DNA from: Chitinophagaceae bacterium BSSC1
GTDB taxonomy: Bacteria > Bacteroidota > Bacteroidia > Chitinophagales > Chitinophagaceae
Assembly: GCA_002256435.1 (NCBI GenBank)
Contig: NKJC01000001.1
Span: forward strand, 1,488,001 to 1,552,000
DNA length: 64,000 bases
Direction of reading: 5' to 3'
Made by a program: the position numbers and the translations under genes. Shown here piece by piece: positions 1 to 8,842 of this stretch (its first letter is position 1; each line of letters opens with the position of its first letter). The notes below the pieces were generated by a model. The model had not been told where the DNA came from, ran no database searches, and saw nothing but the letters and a program-made list of their open reading frames with translations.

Positions 1-810
1 GGTAAGTATAAAGTGATGGGGGAGAATCCAGACAATTTTCCAAAAGAACCCGCTGCTGATGATACTACCGGTTTCAACATGTCTAGTAGCGCTTTGCTAA
101 CTGCCATCAACAAGACTTTGTTTGCTGTGAGCAGTGATGACCTAAGACCCGCTATGACTGGTGTATTTTTTGAATTAACCAAAGACGGGGTTCAGTTTGT
201 TGCTACAGACGCACACCGTTTGGTTCGTTACAAACGCACTGATACCAAGGCTAGCAAAGTAGATAGCTTTATTGTTCCAAAGAAGCCATTGAACTTGTTG
301 AAAAATGCTTTGCCTGATAACGAAGACGAACTTACTGTGAGTTATAATGGCAACCACTTATTTGTGCAGCATGGTTCTACACAAATGATTTGCCGATTAA
401 TTGACGCACGTTTTCCTGATTATAAAGTTGTGATCCCAACTGACAATCCTTATAAATTGATTGTGAGCAAGGCCGATTTTCAAGGAGCCCTGCGCCGTGT
501 AAACGTATTCTCTAACAAGAGCACCAACCAAGTGGCATTGAATATCAGCGGTAGCGAATTGCAATTGGCCGCTCAGGATGTGGACTTTAGTTTTGAAGGT
601 AACGAACGCATGAACTGCCAATACGATGGTGAAGACCTTCAAATTGCATTCAACGCCAAGTTCTTGATTGAAATGCTCAACGCAGCAGACACAGATGACG
701 TGAAGATGGAATTATCTACTCCTACTAAAGCTGGTCTGATCAAGCCCACCGAACAAGCAGAAGGCGAAGACCTACTCATGTTGGTGATGCCATTGATGTT
801 GAATAACTAG
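1..810 (+). CDS. dnaN: DNA polymerase III beta sliding clamp, 3' part
   Basis: This is the ring-shaped processivity factor that tethers DNA polymerase III to DNA. The frame is open from the first base (GKYKVMGENPDNFPK...), so the true start lies outside the window. About 269 residues are present out of a family length near 370, so roughly the first 100 residues are missing. The visible part carries the family pattern: RPAMTGVFFEL, the conserved VATDAHRLVRY stretch, ICRLIDARFPDYKVVIP at the domain II/III junction, and a C-terminal LVMPLMLNN that corresponds to the usual MPMRL-type end beneath the protein-binding cleft. The stop codon TAG is at 808-810 and is followed by a strong terminator, so dnaN ends its transcription unit here. 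Identification is secure. Confidence 0.96.
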   Translation, partial: GKYKVMGENPDNFPKEPAADDTTGFNMSSSALLTAINKTLFAVSSDDLRPAMTGVFFELTKDGVQFVATDAHRLVRYKRTDTKASKVDSFIVPKKPLNLLKNALPDNEDELTVSYNGNHLFVQHGSTQMICRLIDARFPDYKVVIPTDNPYKLIVSKADFQGALRRVNVFSNKSTNQVALNISGSELQLAAQDVDFSFEGNERMNCQYDGEDLQIAFNAKFLIEMLNAADTDDVKMELSTPTKAGLIKPTEQAEGEDLLMLVMPLMLNN

Positions 811-830
811 AATTCCAGATAAAAATAAAA

Positions 831-866
831 AAGCGGCTGTCTCAAAATGAGCAGCCGCTTTTTTAT
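831..866. terminator. Rho-independent terminator between dnaN and the higA-like gene
   Basis: A perfect 9-bp stem, AAGCGGCTG (831-839) with CAGCCGCTT (852-860), has a 12-base loop and is followed by TTTT. On the other strand it is followed by an A/T-rich run, so it can serve both dnaN (plus) and the convergent HTH gene (minus). Confidence 0.85.
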
Positions 867-879
867 GATATTGGTGGTA

Positions 880-1173
880 TTATTTTTTTAAAGCTCTAGC
901 AACAGATAAGTCATGTCTTACTTGTAGGTTCATCCATGTTTCGGCAGAAATATCCAAAAGGTCTTGCAATTTTAAAGCTAGGCTTGCAGATATATGGCGC
1001 TTACCTTTAAATAACTCACTTAAATGACCGGGGAAAATACCCAAGTCATTTGCGAATTGAGATTTAACCAAGTTTCTAGATTCAATTTCATCTTTCAGAA
1101 TCTCACCAGGATGAATGGCAATAGCCGAATAAATGGGTTTGCGTTTAATTGTAGTTTTTAATTCTTTTACCAT
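880..1173 (-). CDS. HigA/VapI-family HTH antitoxin-like regulator (orphan)
   Basis: This 97-residue protein has the layout of the HigA (VapI) antidote family. A short basic N-terminus is followed by the hallmark IHPGEILKDEI, then an XRE-type helix-turn-helix (roughly residues 36-75: SQFANDLGIFPGHLSELFKGKR...ISASLALKLQDLL) and a WMNLQ tail. Members normally bind the promoter of a higBA operon and neutralise a RelE-like RNase encoded immediately upstream. Here the 205 bases upstream hold no open reading frame resembling HigB, and the next gene is on the other strand, so it appears to be an orphan antitoxin or a free regulator. A 21-base palindrome at 1301-1321 is a candidate operator. Family assignment is firm; function without a toxin is inference. 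Confidence 0.85.
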   Translation of the reverse strand: MVKELKTTIKRKPIYSAIAIHPGEILKDEIESRNLVKSQFANDLGIFPGHLSELFKGKRHISASLALKLQDLLDISAETWMNLQVRHDLSVARALKK

Positions 1174-1300
1174 TTTTTTACTTTTAATGATAATCAGTTA
1201 GTTCGTGAATTTAATAAACACTACTTCCATATTATAAAAATATAGCGTGCTTGTTCATCCTTATACTAGAATCATTTTATGAAAGTAAAACAAATTTAGC

Positions 1301-1321
1301 ATTTACCAAATTTTGGTAAAT
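1301..1321. promoter_or_regulatory. Perfect 10-bp inverted repeat, candidate operator
   Basis: ATTTACCAAA (1301-1310) and TTTGGTAAAT (1312-1321) are separated by a single T. The palindrome sits in the divergent region between the HigA-like gene (minus) and the fatty acid hydroxylase gene (plus), which is where an autoregulating HTH protein would bind. Binding is inferred; only the symmetry is seen. Confidence 0.5.
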
Positions 1322-1378
1322 TAATTGAACTGGCTAAAGCCGATTTGTTTGTATATTGAAGCCTAATCGCTTGCAGCC

Positions 1379-2200
1379 ATGGTAGAAAGCATTGTACACT
1401 ATTTTGAGACCATTCCTAGTTTACATAGGGCCTTGATTTTGGCGGGTGGGATCAGTTTTTTCTGGATCATTGAGGGAGCTGTGCCCTTATTTAGGTTTCA
1501 GTATAACAAATGGCGTCATGCTGCGCTCAATATCTTTTTTACCCTCACTACCATTGTCATCAATTTTGCCTTTGCGTTATTGTTGGTCAAAGCCAGTGAT
1601 TGGGTGGTGGGTAAAAGATATGGACTGATGCAGTTGATGGAAATGCCCCTTTGGTTGTTTATGATTCTTGGCCTATTGCTCATGGATTTGATAGGCGCTT
1701 ACCTAATTCATTTTATTGAACACAAAGTAAAATGGATGTGGAAATTCCATATGGTACACCACGCAGATACCCATGTAGATACTACAACTGCCAACAGACA
1801 TCACCCCGGTGAAAGCGTGTTCCGCGCTGTGTTTGCCGTGTTGGCTACCATTATTTGTGGGGCACCTATGTGGTTGGTCATGTTGTACCAAAGTATGAGT
1901 GCTGTTCTCTCTCAGTTTAACCACGCCAATATTCGCTTGCCACAGTGGCTAGATGATGCTGTTAGTTGGGTGATTATCTCTCCCAATATGCACAAAGTGC
2001 ACCACCATTTTGAACGCCCTCAAACCGATAGCAATTATGGTAATATCTTTTCTATCTGGGACAGACTCTTTCAAACCTATGACCATACACCTATTGACCA
2101 AGTAAAATATGGCTTGGATGTATTGGACAATAGTAAGGATGAGAGCCTGGGCTTTCAGTTAAAGATTCCTTTTGATGGAAAAGTGAAAACGGATTATTGA
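1379..2200 (+). CDS. Sterol desaturase / fatty acid hydroxylase family membrane protein
   Basis: This 273-residue integral membrane di-iron enzyme belongs to the fatty acid hydroxylase superfamily, whose members hydroxylate or desaturate lipids using O2. Hydrophobic segments lie near residues 18-38, 48-70, 90-112 and 148-176. The metal-binding histidine clusters are clear: HFIEH (H111, H115), HMVHH (H124, H127, H128), RHHP (H141, H142) and HKVHHH (H205, H208-210). The ATG at 1379 gives a conventional start. It stands 33 bases ahead of kdsB, so co-transcription with the LPS genes is possible. The substrate cannot be told from sequence; related bacterial proteins act on fatty acids, sterols or carotenoids. 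Confidence 0.88.
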   Translation: MVESIVHYFETIPSLHRALILAGGISFFWIIEGAVPLFRFQYNKWRHAALNIFFTLTTIVINFAFALLLVKASDWVVGKRYGLMQLMEMPLWLFMILGLLLMDLIGAYLIHFIEHKVKWMWKFHMVHHADTHVDTTTANRHHPGESVFRAVFAVLATIICGAPMWLVMLYQSMSAVLSQFNHANIRLPQWLDDAVSWVIISPNMHKVHHHFERPQTDSNYGNIFSIWDRLFQTYDHTPIDQVKYGLDVLDNSKDESLGFQLKIPFDGKVKTDY

Positions 2201-2233
2201 GCCGATAGCTGTTTCTTTGCAAAAACTCTGTTC

Positions 2234-2968
2234 ATGAAGATCGCCGCTTTTATTCCCGCCAGATATGCAGCCACGCGTTTTCCAGCCAAACTCATGCAGC
2301 TCCTGGGAGACAAAACCGTGATCCGCCATACCTATGACAATACTTTGTCAACCGGTTTGTTTGATGATGTGTATGTGGTTACAGATAGCGAGATTATTTA
2401 TAGAGAGATCACTGGCAATGGTGGCAAAGCCATCATGAGTCAGCGAGAACACGAGAGCGGAAGCGATAGAATTGCTGAAGCGGCAGCGGGATTAGACATA
2501 GACATTATTGTGAATGTGCAGGGCGATGAACCATTTGTACAACGCCAACCTTTGGAAAAATTATTGCAAGTATTTCAAGGAGTAGAAGGTGAAAAAGTGC
2601 AGGTGGCTTCTTTAATGCAAGTCTTGAAAGACCAGAAAAATATTGAAGACAGCAACTATGTAAAAGTGGCGGTGGACAGAAATATGAATTCCCTGTTTTT
2701 TTCACGCAGTGTAATCCCTTATCCGCGCAATCAGGAACTAGCCATTACTTATTACGAACATATTGGTGTTTATGCTTTTAGAAAAGAAGCACTGATGCAA
2801 TTTACCAATTGGCCCATGACACCACTAGAAGCAGCAGAAAAAATTGAATGTCTGCGCTACTTAGAATATGGCATTCCTTTAAAAATGGTGGTGACGGAAT
2901 ACATGGGTGTTGAGATAGATACACCTGAAGACTTGGTGAAAGCTGCAAGTCTTTTAAATAAATCCTAG
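2234..2968 (+). CDS. kdsB: 3-deoxy-manno-octulosonate cytidylyltransferase (CMP-Kdo synthetase)
   Basis: KdsB activates Kdo with CTP to CMP-Kdo, the donor for the first inner-core sugar(s) on lipid A, in the cytoplasm. The protein has the family length (244 aa) and motifs: N-terminal nucleotide-binding [14 protein letters not shown], then SGSDRIAEA, the metal-binding VNVQGDEPF segment, and a C-terminal [10 protein letters not shown]. Downstream genes on the same strand are a sugar transporter, a GH32 enzyme and kdnB, a Kdo 8-oxidase; in some bacteria kdnA, kdnB and kdsB are neighbours. In this organism KdsB may therefore handle 8-amino-Kdo as well as Kdo, which is an inference from the presence of kdnB. 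Confidence 0.96.
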   Translation: MKIAAFIPARYAATRFPAKLMQLLGDKTVIRHTYDNTLSTGLFDDVYVVTDSEIIYREITGNGGKAIMSQREHESGSDRIAEAAAGLDIDIIVNVQGDEPFVQRQPLEKLLQVFQGVEGEKVQVASLMQVLKDQKNIEDSNYVKVAVDRNMNSLFFSRSVIPYPRNQELAITYYEHIGVYAFRKEALMQFTNWPMTPLEAAEKIECLRYLEYGIPLKMVVTEYMGVEIDTPEDLVKAASLLNKS

Positions 2969-3053
2969 ATTTTCACAGCAATCGTTTGAGGCTGAATGCA
3001 TGAGGCAAATGTCTCAGGCTTTGCTTATCTTACTGTTCCAAGAACGATTGCAT

Positions 3054-4400
3054 ATGAACAACAACAAACTCCTGCGCTGGTCCATAGTGGTAGCGCTTGC
3101 CGGATTTATCTTTGGTTTTGATACCGTGGTTATTTCCGGAGCCAATCAACCCATTAAAGAACTCTGGCATACTAGCCCCTTGTTTCATGGTTTCTTTATC
3201 ATGTCAATGGCTCTTTGGGGAACCGTGGTAGGTGCATTGTTTGGAGGCATACCCACAGAAAAATATGGTAGAAAAAAAGTCTTACTATGGGTGGGCATTT
3301 TCTTTGCAGTATCTGCTTTTGGGTCGGCACTAGCCAATGACCCCTATGTGTTTTCTTTCTTCCGATTTATGGGAGGAGTTGGCATTGGTGTCTCGTCTGT
3401 AGTAGCGCCTATTTATATTTCAGAAATCTCTACACCCAAGACCCGTGGTACACTAGGTGCTTTGTACCAATTCAATATTGTGTTTGGAATTTTGATTGCC
3501 TTTCTATCTAACTATTTTCTACAAGGTGTTGGCGGGGCCGATGACTGGCGTTGGATGTTAGGCGTTCTTGCTGTACCCTCTATCATTTATACTGCGTTGG
3601 TATTTGGGATTTCAGAAAGCCCACGTTGGCTCATCTCTCACAAGAATGACTTGCCTGCTGCAAGAGCCGTGATGCAAGAAATTGGGGTGGAAGATATTGA
3701 AGGAGAAGTAGCTAATATTATGATGGCCAATCAAACCGATGGTGGCATTGGAAAAGCAGCAGACTTCTTTAGTAGTAAACACAAGAAAGTGATTTATCTA
3801 GCATTTATGATTGCTTTTTTTAATCAGGTATCGGGCATCAATTTTATTTTATACTATGCACCAGAGATTTTAGAAAAAGCTGGACTTGCTGCCAAAGAAT
3901 CTTTGTTTAATTCTATTGCCATTGGTGGAACCAATTTGGTTTTCACTTTTGTGGGTCTTTACTTGATTGATAGATTGGGTAGAAAAACCCTCTTACTCAT
4001 TGGATCACTAGGTTATATTTTTAGTTTGAGTATGGTGGCTTATGCATTTTATGCGGGCACGGGTCCTGTGTTTTTGATGAGCTTTTTGTTGCTCTTTATT
4101 GCGGCACATGCGGTAGGACAAGGCGCAGTGATTTGGGTATTTATTTCTGAAATCTTTCCCAATAAAATTCGTAGTGCGGGTCAAAGTTTTGGCGCCAGCG
4201 TACACTGGGTTTTTGCAGCCATTATCACGCTGATTACACCTGTATTCTTGGATAGTGAGAATGGTATTTTCAAAGACAACCCCTGGCCCATCTTTGCATT
4301 TTTTGCAGCCATGATGGTGCTGCAATTAGTTTGGGTCTTGACCAGTATGCCAGAAACCAAGGGTGTGAGTTTAGAAGACCTTGAAAAACAATTACAATGA
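3054..4400 (+). CDS. Sugar porter family MFS transporter
   Basis: This is a 12-helix proton/sugar symporter-type permease of the inner membrane. Sugar porter signatures are present: EKYGRKKVLLWVG in loop 2-3, SESPRWL after helix 6, DRLGRKTLLL in loop 8-9, and PETKG near the C-terminus. I chose the ATG at 3054 (448 aa, MNNNKLLRWSIVV...) over the in-frame ATG at 3000, because the 18 extra residues do not resemble the family. Its stop overlaps the start of the secreted GH32 enzyme by four bases (ATGA), so the two are translationally coupled. The likely cargo is fructose, glucose or sucrose released by that enzyme. Specificity is inferred from this neighbour only. Confidence 0.9.
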   Translation: MNNNKLLRWSIVVALAGFIFGFDTVVISGANQPIKELWHTSPLFHGFFIMSMALWGTVVGALFGGIPTEKYGRKKVLLWVGIFFAVSAFGSALANDPYVFSFFRFMGGVGIGVSSVVAPIYISEISTPKTRGTLGALYQFNIVFGILIAFLSNYFLQGVGGADDWRWMLGVLAVPSIIYTALVFGISESPRWLISHKNDLPAARAVMQEIGVEDIEGEVANIMMANQTDGGIGKAADFFSSKHKKVIYLAFMIAFFNQVSGINFILYYAPEILEKAGLAAKESLFNSIAIGGTNLVFTFVGLYLIDRLGRKTLLLIGSLGYIFSLSMVAYAFYAGTGPVFLMSFLLLFIAAHAVGQGAVIWVFISEIFPNKIRSAGQSFGASVHWVFAAIITLITPVFLDSENGIFKDNPWPIFAFFAAMMVLQLVWVLTSMPETKGVSLEDLEKQLQ

Positions 4401-5869
4401 AAATTGGTGCGAGTATCCTAGCCATGGGCATCGCGCTATGCGCAACAGCTCAGACCAAATTATTTCAAGAACCCTATAGACCGCAGTATCATTTTACCCC
4501 ACCTGTGAATTGGATCAATGACCCCAATGGTTTGGTCTATCACCAGGGAACCTATCATTTGTTTTATCAGTTCAATCCCTTTGGAAATGAGTGGGGGCAT
4601 ATGACTTGGGCGCATGCTACTAGCAAGGATCTCTTGCACTGGAAACAAGCACCCAATGCACTCAAGGAAGAAAATGGGATCATGATGTTTTCTGGTTCTG
4701 CTGTTTGGGACAAAGAAAATAGTAGTGGCTTTGGAAAAAGTGCATCGCCACTAGTGGCCATCTATACCGGTCATACCGATACGCTTCAAACACAGAACCT
4801 GGCTTATAGTATTGATGGTGGAACCAGCTGGAAAAAATACGCGGGCAATCCTGTTTTAGACTTGCACAAAAAAGACTTTCGTGACCCCAATGTGTTTTGG
4901 TATGCGCCAACAAAAAATTGGATCATGGCAGTATCACAACCCAATGAACACCAGATTTCTTTTTATGGATCCAAGAATTTAAAAGACTGGAAACACTTGA
5001 GCAATTTTGGCCCTGCGGGCGATACCAGTGCTGTATGGGAATGCCCAGACTTAATGCCATTACCGGTTTTGGCAAGCAATGGAAAAACCAAGTGGGTACT
5101 CTATACTTCTCAGAATAGTACCATGCAATATTTTGTGGGTGAGTTTGATGGACAACAATTTTTAAGTGACAATCCAGCGGGTCCCACTCTTAAACAGGAT
5201 CATGGTTTGGATTATTATGCAGCAGTGGCTTATCACCAAACGGCTAATAAAGACATCATCAGTATTGGATGGGTGAATAGTTGGAACTATGCCAATGCCA
5301 TTCCCACCAAACCTTGGAAAGGCGCCATGTCTATTCCAAGAAAATTGTCTTTGAAAAAAATGGGCGATGCTTATCAATTGGTACAAACACCCATTGATGC
5401 ACTCAAAACATTGAGACAAGCGCCACAAACTTTGCCCAATAAGTCTTTGCAAAACACAGAAACGCTTGCGCTTAAAGGCAGTAGTTATGAAATGCAATTC
5501 CGTTTAATGCCTGGAGCGCAAACGCAATCTGGGATTAGACTAGCTGTTGGCGCTGGGCGTTATTTGGAATTAGGTTATGATGCATCTAAACAAGTACTCT
5601 ACATAGACCGCTCTAAAACACCTTCAGCATTTAATGCGCGCTACGCACAACTTTCTCGCGCGGAAGCAACACTACCCAATAACGGAAAAATTGACTTACG
5701 CATTTATCTTGACGCAAGCATTCTTGAAGTCTATGCTGCCGATGGTACGGTAGTGATGACCGCACAACTTTTTCCTGAACCGGGAGATACTGGGATCCAA
5801 CTTTTTAGCAATGGCGGAATTAGCCAATTTGAAGGGATCAAATTTTGGAAGATGGGGTCTGTTCACTGA
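4397..5869 (+). CDS. Secreted GH32 fructan/sucrose hydrolase (levanase/inulinase/invertase type)
   Basis: This 490-residue glycoside hydrolase family 32 enzyme hydrolyses beta-fructofuranosidic bonds. An N-terminal signal peptide ends near ATAQT, so it acts in the periplasm or outside. The five-bladed propeller carries the catalytic triad: WINDPNG (nucleophile Asp), FRDPNVFW (RDP, transition-state stabiliser) and WECPDL (Glu acid/base). A C-terminal beta-sandwich follows, with conserved IDRS and LRIYLDASILEVY segments. It overlaps the upstream MFS gene by four bases and forms a compact use-and-import pair. No fructokinase or SusCD pair is visible nearby. Whether sucrose, levan or inulin is preferred cannot be decided from the sequence. 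Confidence 0.93.
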   Translation: MKIGASILAMGIALCATAQTKLFQEPYRPQYHFTPPVNWINDPNGLVYHQGTYHLFYQFNPFGNEWGHMTWAHATSKDLLHWKQAPNALKEENGIMMFSGSAVWDKENSSGFGKSASPLVAIYTGHTDTLQTQNLAYSIDGGTSWKKYAGNPVLDLHKKDFRDPNVFWYAPTKNWIMAVSQPNEHQISFYGSKNLKDWKHLSNFGPAGDTSAVWECPDLMPLPVLASNGKTKWVLYTSQNSTMQYFVGEFDGQQFLSDNPAGPTLKQDHGLDYYAAVAYHQTANKDIISIGWVNSWNYANAIPTKPWKGAMSIPRKLSLKKMGDAYQLVQTPIDALKTLRQAPQTLPNKSLQNTETLALKGSSYEMQFRLMPGAQTQSGIRLAVGAGRYLELGYDASKQVLYIDRSKTPSAFNARYAQLSRAEATLPNNGKIDLRIYLDASILEVYAADGTVVMTAQLFPEPGDTGIQLFSNGGISQFEGIKFWKMGSVH

Positions 5870-5918
5870 GGTTTTGGATTCCGTATCTTTGAACCCTTAT
5901 TTAAGAAAAGCAACAACT

Positions 5919-6995
5919 ATGTCAAGCTTCAGGAATTTAAAATTGGTGAGTTATGTGGTTTATGGCCGTGGTAGCTTTAACCAACTAGATGAGATTTTGG
6001 CGCCCCAAAGAAAGGGAGACGCTCCAATGATTTTTTTGGTAGACCATTTTTTTGAAGGCAAACCACTTGCTAGTAGAATTCCCCTGAGAGGCAAGGACAA
6101 AATCATATTTGTAGACGTTACTTATGAACCCAAGACTACGCAGGTAGACAAATTGGCCCAAGGATTAAGAGAGGAATTTGGCACCATTAGCGGGGTCATT
6201 GGTATTGGAGGTGGTTCAGCCATGGACTTGGCCAAAGCCGTTTCTTTGATGATGACCAATCCAGGTTCTTCTGCTGATTATCAAGGTTGGGACCTGGTCA
6301 AATTACCTGGTGTTTACAAAGCTGGAATACCAACTTTAAGCGGAACAGGTGCTGAAGTTAGCCGAACCACTGTACTAACAGGGCCGATAAGAAAGCTGGG
6401 TATGAACTCAGACTTTACACCTTTTGACCAAATTGTTCTAGACCCAGAATTAACCAAAGACGCACCAGCCAACCAACGTTTTTATACGGGGATGGACTGT
6501 TATATTCACTGCATAGAAAGTTTGGAAGGCACATTCTTAAATGAATTTAGCAAGAACTATGGCGAGAAAGCTTTGCAACTCTGTCAGAAAATCTATGTAG
6601 ATAAGAAACATTGGGATGAGGAATCAGACGAGCAATTGATGATGGCTTCATATGCTGGTGGTATGAGTATTGCCTATTCTCAAGTAGGTGTGGCGCATGC
6701 AGTGAGTTATGGCCTGAGTTATTTATTGGGTACAAAACACGGGGTAGGAAACTGTATTGTGATGAATCACCTGGAAGAATATTATCCTGCTGGAGTAAAG
6801 GAATTCAAACAGATGGTAGACCAACACCAAATTGAAATTCCTCAGGGAATTTGTAAAGGTTTAAGTGAAGAGGATTTTGATAAAATGATCAATGTATCAC
6901 TTGGCATGAAACCACTTTGGGAAAATGCCCTTGGCAAAGACTGGGAAAAAATCATGACCCGCGAAAAACTCCGCGCACTGTACGGTAAACTTTAA
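5919..6995 (+). CDS. kdnB: 3-deoxy-alpha-D-manno-octulosonate 8-oxidase (Fe-dependent alcohol dehydrogenase family)
   Basis: KdnB oxidises the 8-hydroxyl of Kdo; the aminotransferase KdnA then makes 8-amino-Kdo (Kdo8N), which caps Kdo in the LPS of some bacteria such as Shewanella. The 358-residue protein closely follows what I recall of Shewanella KdnB: VYGRGSFNQLDEILAP, VIGIGGGSAMDLAKAV, QGWDLVKLPGVY, GIPTLSGTGAEVSRT, TGMDCYIHCIESLEGTFLNE and HAVSYGLSYLLG.KHGVGN, with the Asp/His metal ligands in place. The ATG at 5919 begins MSSFRNLKLV; an upstream in-frame start at 5811 would overlap the GH32 gene and adds unrelated residues. A TATCTTTG box (5884-5891) lies just upstream, suggesting its own promoter. 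kdnA is not in the window. Confidence 0.88.
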   Translation: MSSFRNLKLVSYVVYGRGSFNQLDEILAPQRKGDAPMIFLVDHFFEGKPLASRIPLRGKDKIIFVDVTYEPKTTQVDKLAQGLREEFGTISGVIGIGGGSAMDLAKAVSLMMTNPGSSADYQGWDLVKLPGVYKAGIPTLSGTGAEVSRTTVLTGPIRKLGMNSDFTPFDQIVLDPELTKDAPANQRFYTGMDCYIHCIESLEGTFLNEFSKNYGEKALQLCQKIYVDKKHWDEESDEQLMMASYAGGMSIAYSQVGVAHAVSYGLSYLLGTKHGVGNCIVMNHLEEYYPAGVKEFKQMVDQHQIEIPQGICKGLSEEDFDKMINVSLGMKPLWENALGKDWEKIMTREKLRALYGKL

Positions 6996-8179
6996 TCAAA
7001 GAGCGCCGATAGAAAATCGGCAAAATGCTCGTTTTGTTGATAGAACTGCAACCCATGTTCCCTTTGTTTATAAGGAGATTTGCGTTGCAGTTTTTTTGTG
7101 GTCAAACTGTCAATCTTCCTGGTCAGGGAAAAATCTACGCCAACGGTTTTGATTTTTGGGTTAATCTCTTTAATAGCCGCCATAGTCTTGGCTACTTCTC
7201 CACGGTCATCGGCACCCAAAGCGGTAGATCCAAAATAACTGGCAAACAAACCACCCTTGGTTACGGCATAATCAAAGTGGTTGTAACCAATGATCACACG
7301 TGTGATGGTAGGAGCCGTATTTTCCGGAATGGTATAATCTATATGGTCAAAGACCTTGATCCCCTGAATGGCTGGGGCCAACATACCAATCCGAATGTCT
7401 TTCTGTTTGGGCGTGGCAATATTCTCAGAATGATATTCCCTTTCTAGCTCTTCTTGAAAACGCTCTGGCCATTTGCCTGGATTGAACAAAGCATGGGTAG
7501 CTACGGATGCACCCAGACTATGGGTTACAATGGTGAGTCGGGTATTGGTATTGAGTTTGTTCAAAATATTGCGTAGCCCCAAACCCACTTTGGCAGAATT
7601 GCTCTGGGCATAGCTCCAGATATTGGTGAAGACGGGATTGTCTCCCAAGGCGGTGAGTCCATCCCAATAAACTTCTACAAACACGGGTTTGGAATGCAGA
7701 TGTGCTTCTATATTCTTGCGCAGGGAATAATAAAAGGCATCGGGTGTGGGGTCATTGAATCCATGTATAAAAAGTACTAGGTCACGGGTGGTGTTTTGGG
7801 TCAGGTTCCGTTCAATATCACCAACAATACTTTTACGCACCACGTCTTGCATCCTCAAAAACAAACGCATGCTGTCTCTGTCCTGTAATTTATATTCTTG
7901 TCTAATGGCCAACACTGACAAAGAATCGTATTTGGTTAAGGCTGTTTCAAGGGTGGCATATTCTGGATTACTGTACTTGGCCAGTTTGCGTTTGTGTAAA
8001 TGCTCCAGGTAAAAATAGTAGGGGTTAATCCGTAAGTCTGGCGGATAAAGAGCGCCTTCCCGGTCAAAATAGAGTTTGATTACTCCCGTCTCGTCCTTTC
8101 TTGGAATCTGTAATACCTGTCTGGTTTTCACAATACAGGAAGACATAAAACAGAAAAACAATAAGACGCCGTAACGCAT
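6992..8179 (-). CDS. Lipoprotein alpha/beta hydrolase
   Basis: This protein of about 395 residues starts MRYGVLLFFCFMSSC, a lipoprotein signal peptide with a lipobox cysteine, so it is probably anchored in a membrane facing the periplasm. I preferred this start (8179) to the ATG at 8251, which would bury the signal sequence behind 24 extra residues. The hydrolase core shows the oxyanion-hole region LVLFIHGFNDP, the nucleophile elbow THSLGAS (GxSxG type) and a late conserved GYNHFDY histidine. It resembles the DUF900-type esterases that lack a strong substrate assignment. Its last bases overlap kdnB's stop on the opposite strand, so the two genes converge without a terminator between them. Substrate unknown. 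Confidence 0.8.
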   Translation of the reverse strand: MRYGVLLFFCFMSSCIVKTRQVLQIPRKDETGVIKLYFDREGALYPPDLRINPYYFYLEHLHKRKLAKYSNPEYATLETALTKYDSLSVLAIRQEYKLQDRDSMRLFLRMQDVVRKSIVGDIERNLTQNTTRDLVLFIHGFNDPTPDAFYYSLRKNIEAHLHSKPVFVEVYWDGLTALGDNPVFTNIWSYAQSNSAKVGLGLRNILNKLNTNTRLTIVTHSLGASVATHALFNPGKWPERFQEELEREYHSENIATPKQKDIRIGMLAPAIQGIKVFDHIDYTIPENTAPTITRVIIGYNHFDYAVTKGGLFASYFGSTALGADDRGEVAKTMAAIKEINPKIKTVGVDFSLTRKIDSLTTKKLQRKSPYKQREHGLQFYQQNEHFADFLSALFD

Positions 8180-8303
8180 GGGCAATTTGGTTTTGGGTGC
8201 TCGAGGTATTTGAACTTTAAATATAATCCAAAATGGATTTCTAATGACCACTGGAGGATGGCGGAAATTTAATTTCTGTACTTTCGTGTCTCAATCCCAT
8301 AAC

Positions 8304-8795
8304 ATGGCCATACGTATTTTTATCACCGGTGGAACCTTTGACAAGGAATACAATGAACTCAATGGGCAGCTCTATTTTAAAGACACCCATATTCAGGAAC
8401 TCTTGAAGCTGGGTAGGTGCCGAGTAGACGTAGACATCCGCACCCTGATGATGATTGATAGTTTGGAAATGACTCAGGATGACCGAGAGCTGATTTCCCG
8501 TCAGTGCCAATCGGCCGATGAATCCATGATTGTGATTACCCATGGCACCGATACCATGGCCGAGACCGCAGCTGTATTGGCCGCTGAAAATAAGGACAAA
8601 ACCATTGTACTCACTGGCGCCATGATCCCTTATAAATTTGGTAGCTCAGACGGACTCTTTAACCTTGGAAGCGCTTTGGCCTTTGTGCAAGCTTTGCCAG
8701 CAGGGGTTTATGTGGCCATGAATGGCCGATATTTTCATTGGAACAATGTGCGCAAAAACAAACAAACCGGTGGGTTTGAAGAGATTAATAAATAA
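8304..8795 (+). CDS. Single-domain asparaginase-like protein
   Basis: This 163-residue protein contains only the N-terminal domain of type I/II L-asparaginases. Both threonine motifs of the active site are present: ITGGTFD near the start (first catalytic Thr) and THGTDTM (Thr-Asp pair), followed by VLTGAMIP and SDG.FNLGSAL. Full asparaginases are about 330 residues with a second small domain that helps bind substrate from the neighbouring subunit; that half is absent, and the frame stops cleanly with no remnant after it. Short stand-alone versions are known in Bacteroidota, so this is probably intact rather than truncated. I chose the ATG at 8304 (MAIRIFITGG); the earlier in-frame ATG at 8244 overlaps a likely promoter (TACTTTCG, 8279-8286). 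Activity is uncertain. Confidence 0.8.
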   Translation: MAIRIFITGGTFDKEYNELNGQLYFKDTHIQELLKLGRCRVDVDIRTLMMIDSLEMTQDDRELISRQCQSADESMIVITHGTDTMAETAAVLAAENKDKTIVLTGAMIPYKFGSSDGLFNLGSALAFVQALPAGVYVAMNGRYFHWNNVRKNKQTGGFEEINK

Positions 8796-8842
8796 TCCTC
8801 TTAAATACCGAGCACAAATAAAGACCATCGGCGCAGCCAAAA

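Noticed and set aside
1262-1281. Degenerate copy of the 18-bp hairpin unit
   Set aside because: TATACTAGAAT matches the left half of a unit, but the right half (CATTTTAT) does not, and the element ends are missing. It may be a relic but is not supported.
1174-1378. HigB toxin remnant upstream of the HigA-like gene
   Set aside because: No frame on the minus strand encodes anything resembling a RelE-type toxin.
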